Assembly (NCBI RefSeq): GCF_000384475.1
Contig: NZ_ARWB01000001.1
Coordinates: 1,406,176-1,470,175 of the forward strand
Source of the DNA: Methylopila sp. M107
Lineage (GTDB): Bacteria; Pseudomonadota; Alphaproteobacteria; Rhizobiales; Methylopilaceae
Reading direction: 5' to 3'
Length of the DNA stretch: 64,000 nt
Every line of letters begins with the position of its first letter. Position 1 is the stretch's first letter. The position numbers and the translations under genes are program-made. Of this stretch, positions 17,178-26,049 are shown piece by piece. Under the pieces are notes generated by a model. The model was not told where the DNA came from. It saw only the letters and a program-made list of their open reading frames with translations, and searched no databases.

Positions 17178-18049
17178 CCGCCGAGCGCCTCGGCGAGCGT
17201 CGGGGCATCCTGCACGGCAGCCGCCGCGGCGAGGCCGAGAACCGGCGCGAGCGCGACGACGCCGCCGACCACGATGATGGCGGGCGGCGAGATCCCCTCG
17301 ACGTCTTCGCCCGCCGCGAGCCGGCCGAGCGTGGTGCGCACGACCTGCTGGCGGTCGGTGGTGGCGTTGGCGACGACGGCGGCCGGTTCGCTCTCGGGCC
17401 GGCCCGCGGCCAGAAGCCGCGCGGCGATCACGCTCATCAGCCGGAAACCCATATACACGACCAGCACTGGCGCTCCTTTCGAGAGCGCCTCCCAGTCCAG
17501 CTTCGACGACAGGCCGCCGCTCGCGTCATGCGCGGTGATGAGCGTCACGGACTGGTTGACGTCACGATGGGTGACCGGGATTCCGGCCGCCGCGAGCCCG
17601 CCGATGCCGGCCGTCACACCGGGAGACACCCGGAACGGGACTCCAGCCGCGACCAGCCCCTGCGCTTCTTCCGCGCCGCGCCCGAAGACGTAGGGGTCGC
17701 CGCCCTTCAGCCGCGCCACGCGCTGGCCGCGCCGTGCGGCCGCGATCAGGGCCGCGTTGATCTCCGACTGCTTCGGCGACGGGCAGCCCGCCCGCTTGCC
17801 GACGAAAACCTTTTCGCAGTCGCCCCGCGCGAGCCTCAAAACCTCCGCATTCACAAGCGCATCGAAGTAGATGGCGTCGGCTTGGCCGAGCGCCCAAGCG
17901 GCCTGCAGCGTGACGAGGCCCGGATCTCCGGGGCCTGCGCCCACCAGCCAGACCGTTCCGGGGGGAAAGGGCGGCATGGCGCTCTCGAGCGCCGGCGGCA
18001 GTTCGAGCGGCGACGGAGACGGGGCGGAATGCGGCAACTCAGGCGACAT
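17174..18049 (-). CDS. cobA: CobA, uroporphyrinogen-III C-methyltransferase
   Basis: SAM-dependent methylation of uroporphyrinogen III at C2 and C7 to give precorrin-2, the branch point to cobalamin. Signatures are VWLVGAGPGDPGLVTLQA, YFDALV, VGKRAG, RLKGGDPYVFGRGAEEA and SPGVTAGIGGLAAAGIPVTHRD. The start is uncertain. ATG at 18049 keeps a Pro-rich N-terminal extension like those of other Rhizobiales CobA proteins but would overlap the divergent cobK start. ATG at 17977 (MPPFPPGTVW) would avoid that overlap and still leave the whole catalytic domain. Confidence 0.92.
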   Translation of the reverse strand: MSPELPHSAPSPSPLELPPALESAMPPFPPGTVWLVGAGPGDPGLVTLQAAWALGQADAIYFDALVNAEVLRLARGDCEKVFVGKRAGCPSPKQSEINAALIAAARRGQRVARLKGGDPYVFGRGAEEAQGLVAAGVPFRVSPGVTAGIGGLAAAGIPVTHRDVNQSVTLITAHDASGGLSSKLDWEALSKGAPVLVVYMGFRLMSVIAARLLAAGRPESEPAAVVANATTDRQQVVRTTLGRLAAGEDVEGISPPAIIVVGGVVALAPVLGLAAAAAVQDAPTLAEALGG

Positions 18050-18862
18050 GCGCCGGACCATGACGGTTCGGCCGATCCCGCACAATCCCGTGACGCGGGC
18101 CGCGACGACGCGCCCCGCATCCTCATCCTCGGCGGATCCTCGGACGGCTTCGCGGCGGCCGAGACCTTTATGGCGGCGGGCTATTCGGTCACGACCTCCT
18201 TCGCCGGCGTCACCGAGACGCGTCGCGCGCCGGTCGGCATCTTCCGCGTCGGCGGATTCGGCGGCGTGTCGGGCCTCGTCGCCTATCTCGCGGTCGAGAA
18301 CATCGACCTGATCGTCGACGCGACCCACCCTTACGCGACGCAGATCAAGGCCAACGCCCGCGAGGCCTCGATTCTCTCAGGCGTGCCGCTGGTCCATGTC
18401 GTGCGCCCGGCCTGGACGCCGGAACCCGGCGACGACTGGCGCTTCGCGCCGGACCTCGCGACGGCCGCGGCCATGACGCCCGTCACCTTCGGACCGTGCT
18501 TCCTCACCGTCGGGCGCAGCAAGATCGCGCCCTTCGCCAACCGCCACGACGTCCGGTTCCTGATCCGCACGGTCGATCCGCCGGCCTTCGCGTTCGATCA
18601 CCCGACGACCCTGATCATCCAAGGCCGCGGACCGTTCTCGATCGACGACGAGCGGGCCTTGTTCGAGAAATACGGCGTCGGCTGCCTCGTCACGGCGAAC
18701 AGCGGCGGCGACGGCGCGGCGGCGAAGCTTGCAGTCGCGCGGGAGCGCGGCGTGCCAGTGGTGATCGTCGACCGCCAGCCGCCGCCGGAGGGCCTCGTGG
18801 TCACGACGGCGACCGAAGCGCTCGCGGTCGGCCGGGACCTGCTCGCGATCAGGCGCGCGTGA
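18029..18862 (+). CDS. cobK: CobK, precorrin-6A reductase
   Basis: NADPH-dependent reduction of precorrin-6A to precorrin-6B. Motifs are RILILGGSSDGFAAAE near the N-terminus, VDATHPYATQIKANA, LTVGRSKIAPF and LVTANSGGDGAAAKL. The only in-frame ATG upstream of the first motif is at 18029, giving 277 residues with a 30-residue hydrophilic leader. This start lies in the divergent cobA start region. cobL follows 39 bases later. Confidence 0.9.
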   Translation: MRQLRRHAPDHDGSADPAQSRDAGRDDAPRILILGGSSDGFAAAETFMAAGYSVTTSFAGVTETRRAPVGIFRVGGFGGVSGLVAYLAVENIDLIVDATHPYATQIKANAREASILSGVPLVHVVRPAWTPEPGDDWRFAPDLATAAAMTPVTFGPCFLTVGRSKIAPFANRHDVRFLIRTVDPPAFAFDHPTTLIIQGRGPFSIDDERALFEKYGVGCLVTANSGGDGAAAKLAVARERGVPVVIVDRQPPPEGLVVTTATEALAVGRDLLAIRRA

Positions 18863-18901
18863 TACGGTTCCCGGGCGACCTCCCCCGCCCGAAGAGCCCT
18901 C

Positions 18902-20176
18902 ATGCCGCCCTTAGCCTCCGCCCTGCCCTCGACGACGCCCGATTCGAAACCACGCGCCGCGACGCGCTGGCTGACTGTCGTCGGCCTTGGCGAGGACGGG
19001 TTTTCGGGGCTCGGCGAACAGGCGCGCGAGGCGATATCGACTGCGGATGTGCTTGTGGGCGGCGAGCGCCATCTCGCGCTCGCCTCCAACGACGCGGCGT
19101 CGGGCGCGGAGCGACACGCCTGGCCGTCTCCGATGCTGCCTTTCCTCGACGTCGTCGCGGGCTGGCGTGGACGGAACGTCGTTGTGCTGGCGAGCGGCGA
19201 TCCGCTGCTCTACGGCGTCGCGGCGACGTTGGCCGCGCTAATCGACCGGGACGAGATTCTGGTGCTGCCCGCCGTGTCCTCCGTCCAGCTCGCCTGCGCG
19301 GCGATGCTCTGGCCGGTGAACCGGACGGCCGTCGTCTCGGCCTGCGGACGCCCGGTCGAGACGCTCGCGCTCGAACTGTTCGACGGCGCGCGGATCGTCC
19401 TGCTGTCGGCGGACGGCGGCACGCCCGCCAAGGCCGCGGAACTGCTCGTCGGCCACGGATACGGGCCAAGCCGCGTCACCGTGCTGGAGCGGCTCGGCGG
19501 CGCCTCGGCGCGCGCCCTGCCCTTCCGGGCCGACGAAGTCGGCGGCCGAAGCTTCGACGCGCTCAACGTCGTGGCGATCGACGCCGTCGCCGGCCCCGAC
19601 GCCGGGCTGCTGTCGCGCGCGCCGGGCCTTCCTGACGACGCTTACGAGAACGACGGCCAGATCACCCGCCGCGAGATCCGCGCGCTGACGCTGGCGCGGC
19701 TCGTTCCGATCCCCGGCGCGCTGCTCTGGGACATTGGCGGCGGCTCCGGATCGATCGGGATCGAATGGATGCGCGCCGCGCCCGGCGCCCGCGCGATTGC
19801 GCTGGAGCCTCGCGCCGACCGCGCCGCACGGGCGCGGGGGAACGCGGCGCGGCTCGGCGTTCCCGGCCTCGACGTCCGGGAGGCCGCCGCGCCCGACGGG
19901 CTCGCGGGCCTGCCGCGTCCGGACGCGGTGTTCTTCGGCGGCGGCGCGACCGCCGACAAGGCGATCGAGATCGCATGGGCGGCGCTCAAACCCGGCGGAC
20001 GGCTGGTCGCCAACGCCGTCACGCTGGAGACCGAACAGCTTCTGTTCACGGCGCGCGCGGCCTATGGCGGCGATCTGGTGCGCCTGCAGGCGACCTACGC
20101 CGACCCTGTCGGGCGCATGACTGGGTGGCGGCCCGCAATGCCCGTCACGCAATACGCCGTCACGAAGCTCAGTTGA
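18902..20176 (+). CDS. cobL: CobL, precorrin-6B C5,15-methyltransferase (decarboxylating)
   Basis: Fused bifunctional methyltransferase: the N-terminal CbiE-type domain (residues about 22-215: WLTVVGLGEDGFSGL, LASGDPLLYGVA) methylates C5. The C-terminal CbiT-type domain (about 235-424: ITRREIRALTLARLVPIPGA, LLWDIGGGSGSIGIEW) methylates C15 and decarboxylates, giving precorrin-8X. 424 residues is standard. The N-terminal 20 residues are low in sequence complexity, so the exact start may lie slightly downstream. Four bases separate it from cobM. Confidence 0.93.
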   Translation: MPPLASALPSTTPDSKPRAATRWLTVVGLGEDGFSGLGEQAREAISTADVLVGGERHLALASNDAASGAERHAWPSPMLPFLDVVAGWRGRNVVVLASGDPLLYGVAATLAALIDRDEILVLPAVSSVQLACAAMLWPVNRTAVVSACGRPVETLALELFDGARIVLLSADGGTPAKAAELLVGHGYGPSRVTVLERLGGASARALPFRADEVGGRSFDALNVVAIDAVAGPDAGLLSRAPGLPDDAYENDGQITRREIRALTLARLVPIPGALLWDIGGGSGSIGIEWMRAAPGARAIALEPRADRAARARGNAARLGVPGLDVREAAAPDGLAGLPRPDAVFFGGGATADKAIEIAWAALKPGGRLVANAVTLETEQLLFTARAAYGGDLVRLQATYADPVGRMTGWRPAMPVTQYAVTKLS

Positions 20177-20180
20177 TCCG

Positions 20181-20963
20181 ATGACGGTCTATTTCATCGG
20201 GGCCGGGCCGGGCGATCCCGACCTCATCACGGTGCGCGGCCGCGACCTGATCGCGCGCTGCCCCGTCTGCCTCTACGCCGGGTCGCTGGTCCCAGGTTCC
20301 GTCGTGGCCTACGCGCCGGAGGGCGCCCGGGTGATCGACACCGCGCCTTTGTCGCTTCACGAGATCGTCGCCGAGTTCGAGGCCGCGCACGCCGCCGGCC
20401 TCGACGTCGCGCGCGTGCATTCGGGAGACCCGTCGATCTACGGCGCGACCGCCGAGCAGTTCGCGGCGCTGCGCACGCGCGAAATCCCGTTCGAGATCGT
20501 GCCCGGCGTGCCGGCCTTCGCGGCCGCCGCCGCACGCCTCGGCGTCGAGCTGACGGTTCCCGAGATCGCCCAGACGATCACGCTGAGCCGCCTCGCCGGC
20601 CGCGCCTCGTCCATGCCGCCGGCCGAGACGCTGGCCGCCGTCGCCGCGTCGCGCGGCACGCTGGTTCTGCACCTTGCGGCGAAGCAGCTGTCGCGCATCG
20701 TCGAAGAGCTGGCTCCGCTCTACGGGGCGGACTGCCCGGTCGCGCTCGTCGCGCGCGCGACATGGCCGGACGAGGCGATCGTGCGCGGCACGCTCGCCGA
20801 CATCGTCGAAAAGGCTGCGCCGCTCGGCGTGGAGCGGACCGCGCTCGTGATCGTGGGCCGCGCGCTCGACGGAATCGGGCGCGCGACCAGCGCGCTCTAC
20901 GCCGAGGATCACGGCCGGCATAGGAAGCCGGGGAAGACGCCGATAGAAGACCGAGAGGTCTGA
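20181..20963 (+). CDS. cobM: CobM, precorrin-4 C11-methyltransferase
   Basis: SAM-dependent methylation of precorrin-4 at C11 to give precorrin-5. The class III methyltransferase signatures YFIGAGPGDPDLITVRGRDL, YAGSLVP, RVHSGDPSIYGATAEQ and EIVPGVPAFAAAAARLG are present, and the GSLVP segment is characteristic of CobM/CbiF. 260 residues is typical. It ends the rightward cobK-cobL-cobM group. Confidence 0.94.
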   Translation: MTVYFIGAGPGDPDLITVRGRDLIARCPVCLYAGSLVPGSVVAYAPEGARVIDTAPLSLHEIVAEFEAAHAAGLDVARVHSGDPSIYGATAEQFAALRTREIPFEIVPGVPAFAAAAARLGVELTVPEIAQTITLSRLAGRASSMPPAETLAAVAASRGTLVLHLAAKQLSRIVEELAPLYGADCPVALVARATWPDEAIVRGTLADIVEKAAPLGVERTALVIVGRALDGIGRATSALYAEDHGRHRKPGKTPIEDREV

Positions 20964-20984
20964 AGTCGCGCCCGCAGGCTCAGC

Positions 20985-21086
20985 TGTCATTCCGGCCGAA
21001 GGGCCGGAATCCAGAGCCACAAAGCTTTCAGGCACTTTCTGAACCGATGACGCGTCTGGACGCCGGCCCTCCGGCCGGCATGACGG
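20985..21086. repeat. Palindromic repeat (family C, GTCATTCCGGCC type)
   Basis: GTCATTCCGGCCGAAGGGCC / GGCCGGAATCCAGAG followed by CACAAAGCTTTCAGG and a second hairpin GCCGGCCCTCCGGCCGGC with TGACGG. The element at 59925-60038 has the same order, including the CCAGA-CACAAA-TTTCAGG spacer. It lies between two convergent cob operons, where a bidirectional terminator would be expected. Confidence 0.75.
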
Positions 21087-21089
21087 CCA

Positions 21090-22766
21090 TCACCCTTCGT
21101 CCAGCGTCACCGAATGCCCGTCGAGCTCGTAGACGCGCGGGGTGTACATCCACGAGCGCCCGTCCGCGCGGGCGAAGACGCGGGTCTTGGACGAGCCGAT
21201 CAGGATCAGCGTCCGCATGTCGACGACCGCCGGGTCGAGCTCCCCGAGCGTGGTGACGCTGAGGCTTTCGCCCGGTCGGCCGATGTTGCGCGCGAGCGCG
21301 ACGGGCGTCGCGGGCGCACGGTGGCGGCGGACGATCTCCAGCGCGTCGACGAGCTGCTGGCGGCGGCGCAGCGACGCCGGATTGTAGAGCGCAAGCGCGA
21401 AATCGGCGCCCGCCGCGCCTTCGAGACGCGCCGAGATCGTCTCCCATGGCTTCAGCAGATCGGAGAGCGAGATCACCGCGAAATCGTGGCCGAGCGGCGC
21501 GCCGAGCCGGGAGGCCGCGGCCTGCATGGCGGAGATGCCGGGCGTGACCTCGATCGAGACGCTCGGCCAGCGCGCGGGCTCCGCCGCGACCGCCTCCATT
21601 ACGGCGGCCGCCATGCCGAACACGCCGCTGTCGCCGGACGAGACGACAGCGACCTCGCGGCCCTGCGCTGCGAGCGCAAGGGCTGCGCGCGCGCGCTCGA
21701 TCTCGACGCGGTTGTCGGAGCCGTGGCGGCGCTGGCCGGGGCGCTCCGGCGCCATTGCGAGATAGCCCTCGTAGCCGACAAGATCGTCGGCGCGGTCGAG
21801 CGCTGCGGCAGCCTCCGGCGCGAGCCAGCCCTTGGCGCCGGGGCCGAGGCCCACCACCGTCACGCGGCCGGCCGCCCTGCCGAAGGCCGAAGGCCGGACA
21901 GGCTCCGCGAAGCGGTGCAGGCGCAGACCCGGTTCGTGATGCGTCTCGCCGGCGCCTTCGATGCGGCCTTCGATCAGCCTGAGCGGCAAGGACCTGGCGG
22001 CGAGCTTTTCGCGGAACGCGTGAAACAGCGGCGCGCCGTCCGGCGCGGTCGCAAGCGCGAGCGACGACGGCGCGAGGCCGAGCCGCGCCAGCGCGTGGTC
22101 GAGCCGGTCGAGGCTCTCGACATCGGCGCGGTCGAACTCCGCGACCAGGATCTTCGGGTGATAGAGCAGCCCGCCCTCGGGAGCCGCTCCGGCCTCCGCC
22201 GCGACGCGCAGCACGACGCGGCCGTCGTCGGACAGCGGCAGGGCGGCGGCCTCGAGCCACGGAGCTCGCCCCTCGATCCGCGCGCCCGCGCCGGCCAGCA
22301 GTTCCGACGTCACCGACTTGGCGTCCTGCGGATTCGCAAGCGCATAGCCCTCGGGCGGCGCCTCCAGCACCACGCCGAAGCGGCGCGCGCCCGCGCCGGT
22401 GATCGCGGCCGTCGCCCCGAGCGCTTCGGCGAGCTTTCGGGCCAGCGCGTCGCCGCCCGTGAGGCCGCCGAGCAGCGGCGCGACGATCTCGCCGTCGTCG
22501 GAAAGCGCCAGCACCGGCGGCTCCGCGCGCTTGTCCTTGAGCAGCGGCGCGAGCAGCCGGATCAGGATGCCGGCCGCGCAGACGCCGAGGATCGGCCGGC
22601 CGGCGCGGAACAGCTCGCCGACCTGCGCGCCGGCGTCGTCAAACGTGTGGTCGAGCCCTTCCGCGCGGCCCGCGAGGCCGAACGTCTCCGCGCCGATCGG
22701 GCCCGCGGCCTTCAGCGCAAGGCTCGCTCCGGCCGCGTTGAACGCGAGGATCGCCGGGCGCGTCAC
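21090..22766 (-). CDS. cobJ: CbiG-CobJ fusion: CbiG-like domain with precorrin-3B C17-methyltransferase
   Basis: A 558-residue fusion. Residues 1 to about 300 resemble CbiG/CobE: VCAAGILIRLLAPLLKDKRA, PVLALSDDGEIVAPLLGG and GGDALARKLAEALGATAAIT mark the CbiG N-terminal region, followed by a diverged CobE-like segment without the usual Gly-Cys-Arg motif. Residues about 310-558 are CobJ, the precorrin-3B C17-methyltransferase that contracts the ring (VTVVGLGPGAKGWLAPEA, VVSSGDSGVFGMAAA, EVTPGISAMQAAASRLG, ALYNPASLRRR). The GTG start at 22766 overlaps the cobI stop (GTGA). The fused domain may open the lactone or assist C1 processing, but its aerobic role is unproven. Confidence 0.9.
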   Translation of the reverse strand: MTRPAILAFNAAGASLALKAAGPIGAETFGLAGRAEGLDHTFDDAGAQVGELFRAGRPILGVCAAGILIRLLAPLLKDKRAEPPVLALSDDGEIVAPLLGGLTGGDALARKLAEALGATAAITGAGARRFGVVLEAPPEGYALANPQDAKSVTSELLAGAGARIEGRAPWLEAAALPLSDDGRVVLRVAAEAGAAPEGGLLYHPKILVAEFDRADVESLDRLDHALARLGLAPSSLALATAPDGAPLFHAFREKLAARSLPLRLIEGRIEGAGETHHEPGLRLHRFAEPVRPSAFGRAAGRVTVVGLGPGAKGWLAPEAAAALDRADDLVGYEGYLAMAPERPGQRRHGSDNRVEIERARAALALAAQGREVAVVSSGDSGVFGMAAAVMEAVAAEPARWPSVSIEVTPGISAMQAAASRLGAPLGHDFAVISLSDLLKPWETISARLEGAAGADFALALYNPASLRRRQQLVDALEIVRRHRAPATPVALARNIGRPGESLSVTTLGELDPAVVDMRTLILIGSSKTRVFARADGRSWMYTPRVYELDGHSVTLDEG

Positions 22767-23488
22767 GGTCGCTCGGGTCCGGGCACGACAATGATCGAGA
22801 AATACGGCACCGTCGTCGCGTCGACTTCCGCGGCCGGCAGCACGCGCTGGCGCGACTGGCTGGCGCGCTCGACATAGAAGGCGCGGTCGAGCACGCCGGC
22901 CTCCGACAGCGCGGTCCGGACCTTCTCGAAGGTGCGCCCGAGCTTCATCACGACGGCCGCGTCCGCGGCGCGGATGCGGCGCAGCAGCTCTTCCGGCGAC
23001 AGCGTGCCGGGGATCACCGTCACGGTGTCCTTGCGCAGGCAGAGCGGCACGCCGAGCGCGACGGGCCCGGCCATGACTGAGGAGACGCCGGGCGTGACGG
23101 TGGTGTCGTAGCGGTCCTTCAGGCGGTCGTGCCAGTAGATGAAGGAGCCGTAGAAGAACGGGTCGCCCTCGCACAGCACGCAGACATTCTTGCCGGCGTC
23201 GAGCTTCCGGGCGATCTCCTCGGCGCTGCGGTCGTAGAAGTCGCGCATCACCTGCGGATAGGACGGCAGGTCCGCCTCGGGGCTCGCGGTCACCGGATAG
23301 ACCAGCGCCAGCAGCTCCTGGTCGTCGCGGATGTGCGGGCGCGCCGCCGTGAGCGCGACGCCGTTGCCGGCCTTCGCGGCCGGATAGGCGACGACGTCGG
23401 CCTCGCCGATCAGGCGGACGGCCTTCAGGGTCAGGAGCTCCGGATCGCCGGGCCCGACGCCGACGCCGGAGAAGCGTCCCGGCGTCAT
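22763..23488 (-). CDS. cobI: CobI, precorrin-2 C20-methyltransferase
   Basis: SAM-dependent methylation of precorrin-2 at C20, giving precorrin-3A. Motifs are [40 protein letters not shown] and [17 protein letters not shown]; the [11 protein letters not shown] block is diagnostic of CobI/CbiL. 241 residues is normal. The ATG at 23488 overlaps the cobH stop (ATGA), and its own stop overlaps the cbiG-cobJ start, so cobH-cobI-cobJ are translationally coupled. Confidence 0.94.
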   Translation of the reverse strand: MTPGRFSGVGVGPGDPELLTLKAVRLIGEADVVAYPAAKAGNGVALTAARPHIRDDQELLALVYPVTASPEADLPSYPQVMRDFYDRSAEEIARKLDAGKNVCVLCEGDPFFYGSFIYWHDRLKDRYDTTVTPGVSSVMAGPVALGVPLCLRKDTVTVIPGTLSPEELLRRIRAADAAVVMKLGRTFEKVRTALSEAGVLDRAFYVERASQSRQRVLPAAEVDATTVPYFSIIVVPGPERP

Positions 23489-24114
23489 TCGCGCTCGCTC
23501 GCCACGGCGTTGACCGCCGCGACCGCCATCGCGCTGCCGCCGCGGCGGCCGAGCAAAGTGAGATAGGGAACGCCGCGCGGGTTCCGCGCCAGCTCGTCCT
23601 TCGATTCCGCCGCGCCGATGAACCCGACCGGCAGGCCGAGGATCGCGGCGGGCTTCGGCCAGCCGGCGTCGAGCCTTTCGAGCAGATGGAACAGCGTGGT
23701 GGGCGCGTTGCCAATCGCAACCACCGCGCCTTCGAGCCGGTCGCGCCACAGCTCGACGGCGGCGGCCGAACGGGTCGTTCCGAGCTTTTCCGCGAGGCCC
23801 GGGGTCACCGGCGCGTCGAGCGTGCAGAGAATCTCGTTTGCGCCCGGCAGCCGTGCGCGGGTGATGCCGGACGCGACCATCTTGGCGTCGCATAGCACCG
23901 GCGCGCCACGGTTCAGCGCCGCGCGGGCGGACGCGACGACATCGGGCGAATAGCGCACCTCGCCTGCGAGATCCGTCATGCCGCAGGCGTGGATCATCCG
24001 CACCACGACGCGCGAGACGTCGTCGGGCAGTTCGTCGAGCGCAGCTTCCGCGCGGATCGTCGCAAACGATCTGCGATAGATCTCCGCGCCGTCCTTCACA
24101 TAGTCCATCAACAT
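23485..24114 (-). CDS. cobH: CobH, precorrin-8X methylmutase
   Basis: Moves the C11 methyl group of precorrin-8X to C12, producing hydrogenobyrinic acid. The catalytic histidine region is [20 protein letters not shown] (about residues 35-54), and [14 protein letters not shown] plus [18 protein letters not shown] are further family blocks. ATG at 24114 is chosen because AAGAGG lies 6 bases upstream, giving 209 residues, the usual CobH length. Any start further upstream would add non-homologous sequence. Confidence 0.93.
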   Translation of the reverse strand: MLMDYVKDGAEIYRRSFATIRAEAALDELPDDVSRVVVRMIHACGMTDLAGEVRYSPDVVASARAALNRGAPVLCDAKMVASGITRARLPGANEILCTLDAPVTPGLAEKLGTTRSAAAVELWRDRLEGAVVAIGNAPTTLFHLLERLDAGWPKPAAILGLPVGFIGAAESKDELARNPRGVPYLTLLGRRGGSAMAVAAVNAVASERE

Positions 24115-24196
24115 GCCGGGCCTCTTGGGCGAGCATGCCTTGTAAGGGACGGCCGGGCTTTCGCAAGGCGTTCTTTTCGGGAATTTCCCGACACTC

Positions 24197-25432
24197 TCAG
24201 CCTGCGAGACGTCGGAGGAGATCGACCGGATCGGCCCGTTCGATCCGTTCGAGCGAAGGTCCCGGCGCCCGAGGCGCGCCGCCGGCGTGAACGGCCCAGC
24301 CGTCACGATCGCCCGAGCCCAGCAGCAGCAGGTCGGCGGGCGCGGAGCCTGCGCATCCCTTCGGGCAGGCCGACAGATGCAGACTTCTTGCGCCTGGCGG
24401 CAGCAGCTCCCGCCGCTCGGCGGCGAGCCGCAGAACGTCGGCGCCAAGGTCCTTCGCGGCTTCGCGCGCTTTCACGCAGGCCGGCGCGCCAGAACACGCC
24501 GTCACCGAGAGCCGCTCGGCAACCGCTACGGGCACAAAGCCTACTGCTTCCGCGCGCGCCATTACCGCGGGAGCGCGTCCGCCCACGCCCGGCAGCACGA
24601 CCGCCGACCATGGCGCGAGCGTCGCGACGCCCTCGCCCTCCGTCTCGGAAGCGCCCGCCAGAAAGCGCATCATGCCGGCGTCGAGCCGACCGACCGGAAC
24701 CGCCAGAACGATCGCGTCGATCCCGGTTCTGGAAGCGACGACGCCATGCAGCGGCGACAGCCTTCGCGCGCGCGCGCCGACATCGAGCGGCATGGCCGGC
24801 CCGGCGAATTCCAGCGCAGCGGCGACGTCGCTTTCGGAAAGTCCGCTCGCCCGCGCGTCCGGACCCGAGCGGGCGGCGAGCTCCGCAATCGAGACGAGCG
24901 CCGCCAGAGCCGCCGCCTCGCTCGAACAATGCGCACGCAGGCGGCCCGCCTCGATCGCAAGTCCGTCCCGTTGGGCGAGCACCGTCACGTCGGAAGCGAC
25001 GGCCGCGACGCCGCTCGCGCCGCCGCCATCCAGCACGAACGAGAACTTCGGCGAGAGCCCGCCGATCCAGTCGGCCGCGACCAGCGCGGCGTCGAGCGCC
25101 CGGGCCAGCGGTCTGAGATCACGAATTTCGTCCGGGTCGATCCCGGACAGCGGATCCACGAGGACGTTGCGGCGACGGTCGGCTTCGCCGTGAAAGGCGA
25201 AGCCCGCGTCCGCCAGCAGGCCTGCGAGCGCGCCGCCGCCGCCGTGACTCAGCCCCCGGATCTGCAGGTTGGCGCGGTTGGTCAGGTCGATCGCGCCGGA
25301 GCCGAGTCGCCCGGCGGCGTTCGCCACGGCGCGGAGCTGCGCCGCCGTCAACGCGCCGCCCGGCACGCGCAGACGCGCCAGGCCGCCGTCGGCCATCTCC
25401 GCCAGATGAAGGACGCCCGGGCACTCCGCCAT
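24197..25432 (-). CDS. cobG: CobG, precorrin-3B synthase (siroheme-type monooxygenase)
   Basis: Oxygen-dependent hydroxylation of precorrin-3A at C20 with lactone formation, the defining step of the aerobic pathway. It resembles nitrite/sulfite reductases: [17 protein letters not shown] and [11 protein letters not shown] in the N-terminal ferredoxin-like part, and cluster-binding cysteines as CSGAPAC and CPKGCAG (Cys-x5-Cys and Cys-x3-Cys) in the C-terminal part. ATG at 25432 ([10 protein letters not shown]) is preferred over a GTG 87 bases upstream because GAGGA precedes it by about 8 bases and the family usually begins near this ACPG-like motif. cobH follows after 82 bases. Confidence 0.9.
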   Translation of the reverse strand: MAECPGVLHLAEMADGGLARLRVPGGALTAAQLRAVANAAGRLGSGAIDLTNRANLQIRGLSHGGGGALAGLLADAGFAFHGEADRRRNVLVDPLSGIDPDEIRDLRPLARALDAALVAADWIGGLSPKFSFVLDGGGASGVAAVASDVTVLAQRDGLAIEAGRLRAHCSSEAAALAALVSIAELAARSGPDARASGLSESDVAAALEFAGPAMPLDVGARARRLSPLHGVVASRTGIDAIVLAVPVGRLDAGMMRFLAGASETEGEGVATLAPWSAVVLPGVGGRAPAVMARAEAVGFVPVAVAERLSVTACSGAPACVKAREAAKDLGADVLRLAAERRELLPPGARSLHLSACPKGCAGSAPADLLLLGSGDRDGWAVHAGGAPRAPGPSLERIERADPVDLLRRLAG

Positions 25433-25585
25433 GCGCCAGTCCTCGCGCCTCGGGGAGAAATGCGCAAGCGGCGCGACGCGTCGCCGCAATTTCGAGGGGA
25501 ACCGCCTCGCGCGCTTCACGTTGTACTGCGCAAGGACGGGATTTCCGTCCCAATATCATCCACTTCTAAGGTGAGGTTTCCCATC

Positions 25586-25969
25586 ATGGCGCAGAGCAGG
25601 ACGAGCGGGCTCGCCAGCGACGCGGGCGCGCAGCTGGCCGAACTCAAGGACACGATCGCCGATCTGACCGATCGCGTCGCCGAGATCACCGCGGCCCGTA
25701 CCCGCGACGCCCGCAAGCAGGCGCGCGCCGCCGCGAAGTCGGTGCGTTCCTCAGGCGGCCAGCTCTACAGCGACGGCTCCGAGGCCCTGAGCGCCGCCGG
25801 CGACACGGCGCTCTATTACGGTCGCCGCGCGGGTCATGTGGTCAAGCAGAACCCCGGTCTGTCGGCGCTCGGCGTGCTGGTCGGCGTCGGCGTCGTCGCC
25901 GCCATCCTCTACGCCTCGCAGCAGCAGGAAGAGAGCCGCTGGTACGACCGGCCCCGCAGCTGGTTCTGA
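25586..25969 (+). CDS. DUF883/ElaB-type membrane-anchored protein
   Basis: 127 residues: a long amphipathic helix or coiled coil (about 10-65, QLAELKDTIADLTDRVAEIT) followed by one C-terminal membrane helix (about 90-110, GLSALGVLVGVGVVAAILYAS) and a short basic/aromatic tail. This is the layout of the DUF883/YqjD/ElaB family, whose E. coli members bind inactive ribosomes at the membrane in stationary phase. An AAGGTGAGG ribosome site precedes the ATG. It is monocistronic and followed by a strong terminator. Confidence 0.85.
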   Translation: MAQSRTSGLASDAGAQLAELKDTIADLTDRVAEITAARTRDARKQARAAAKSVRSSGGQLYSDGSEALSAAGDTALYYGRRAGHVVKQNPGLSALGVLVGVGVVAAILYASQQQEESRWYDRPRSWF

Positions 25970-25988
25970 TCTCTGATCGACTGGACTG

Positions 25989-26022
25989 AAAAAGGGCGGC
26001 GCTGCGAGGCGCCGCCCTTTTT
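25989..26022 (+). terminator. Rho-independent terminator after the DUF883 gene
   Basis: A perfect 14-base-pair stem, AAAAAGGGCGGCGC paired with GCGCCGCCCTTTTT around a six-base loop, ending in a T run, 20 bases after the DUF883 stop. The A-rich left flank makes it potentially bidirectional, so it could also stop transcription of the leftward transglutaminase gene ending at 26050. Confidence 0.95.
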
Positions 26023-26049
26023 CGTTGCGGGCGGCTTCGATCGAACGCG

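Noticed and set aside
18050-18328. Upstream extension of CobA
   Set aside because: It is antisense to the CobK N-terminal domain and shows no similarity to CobA.
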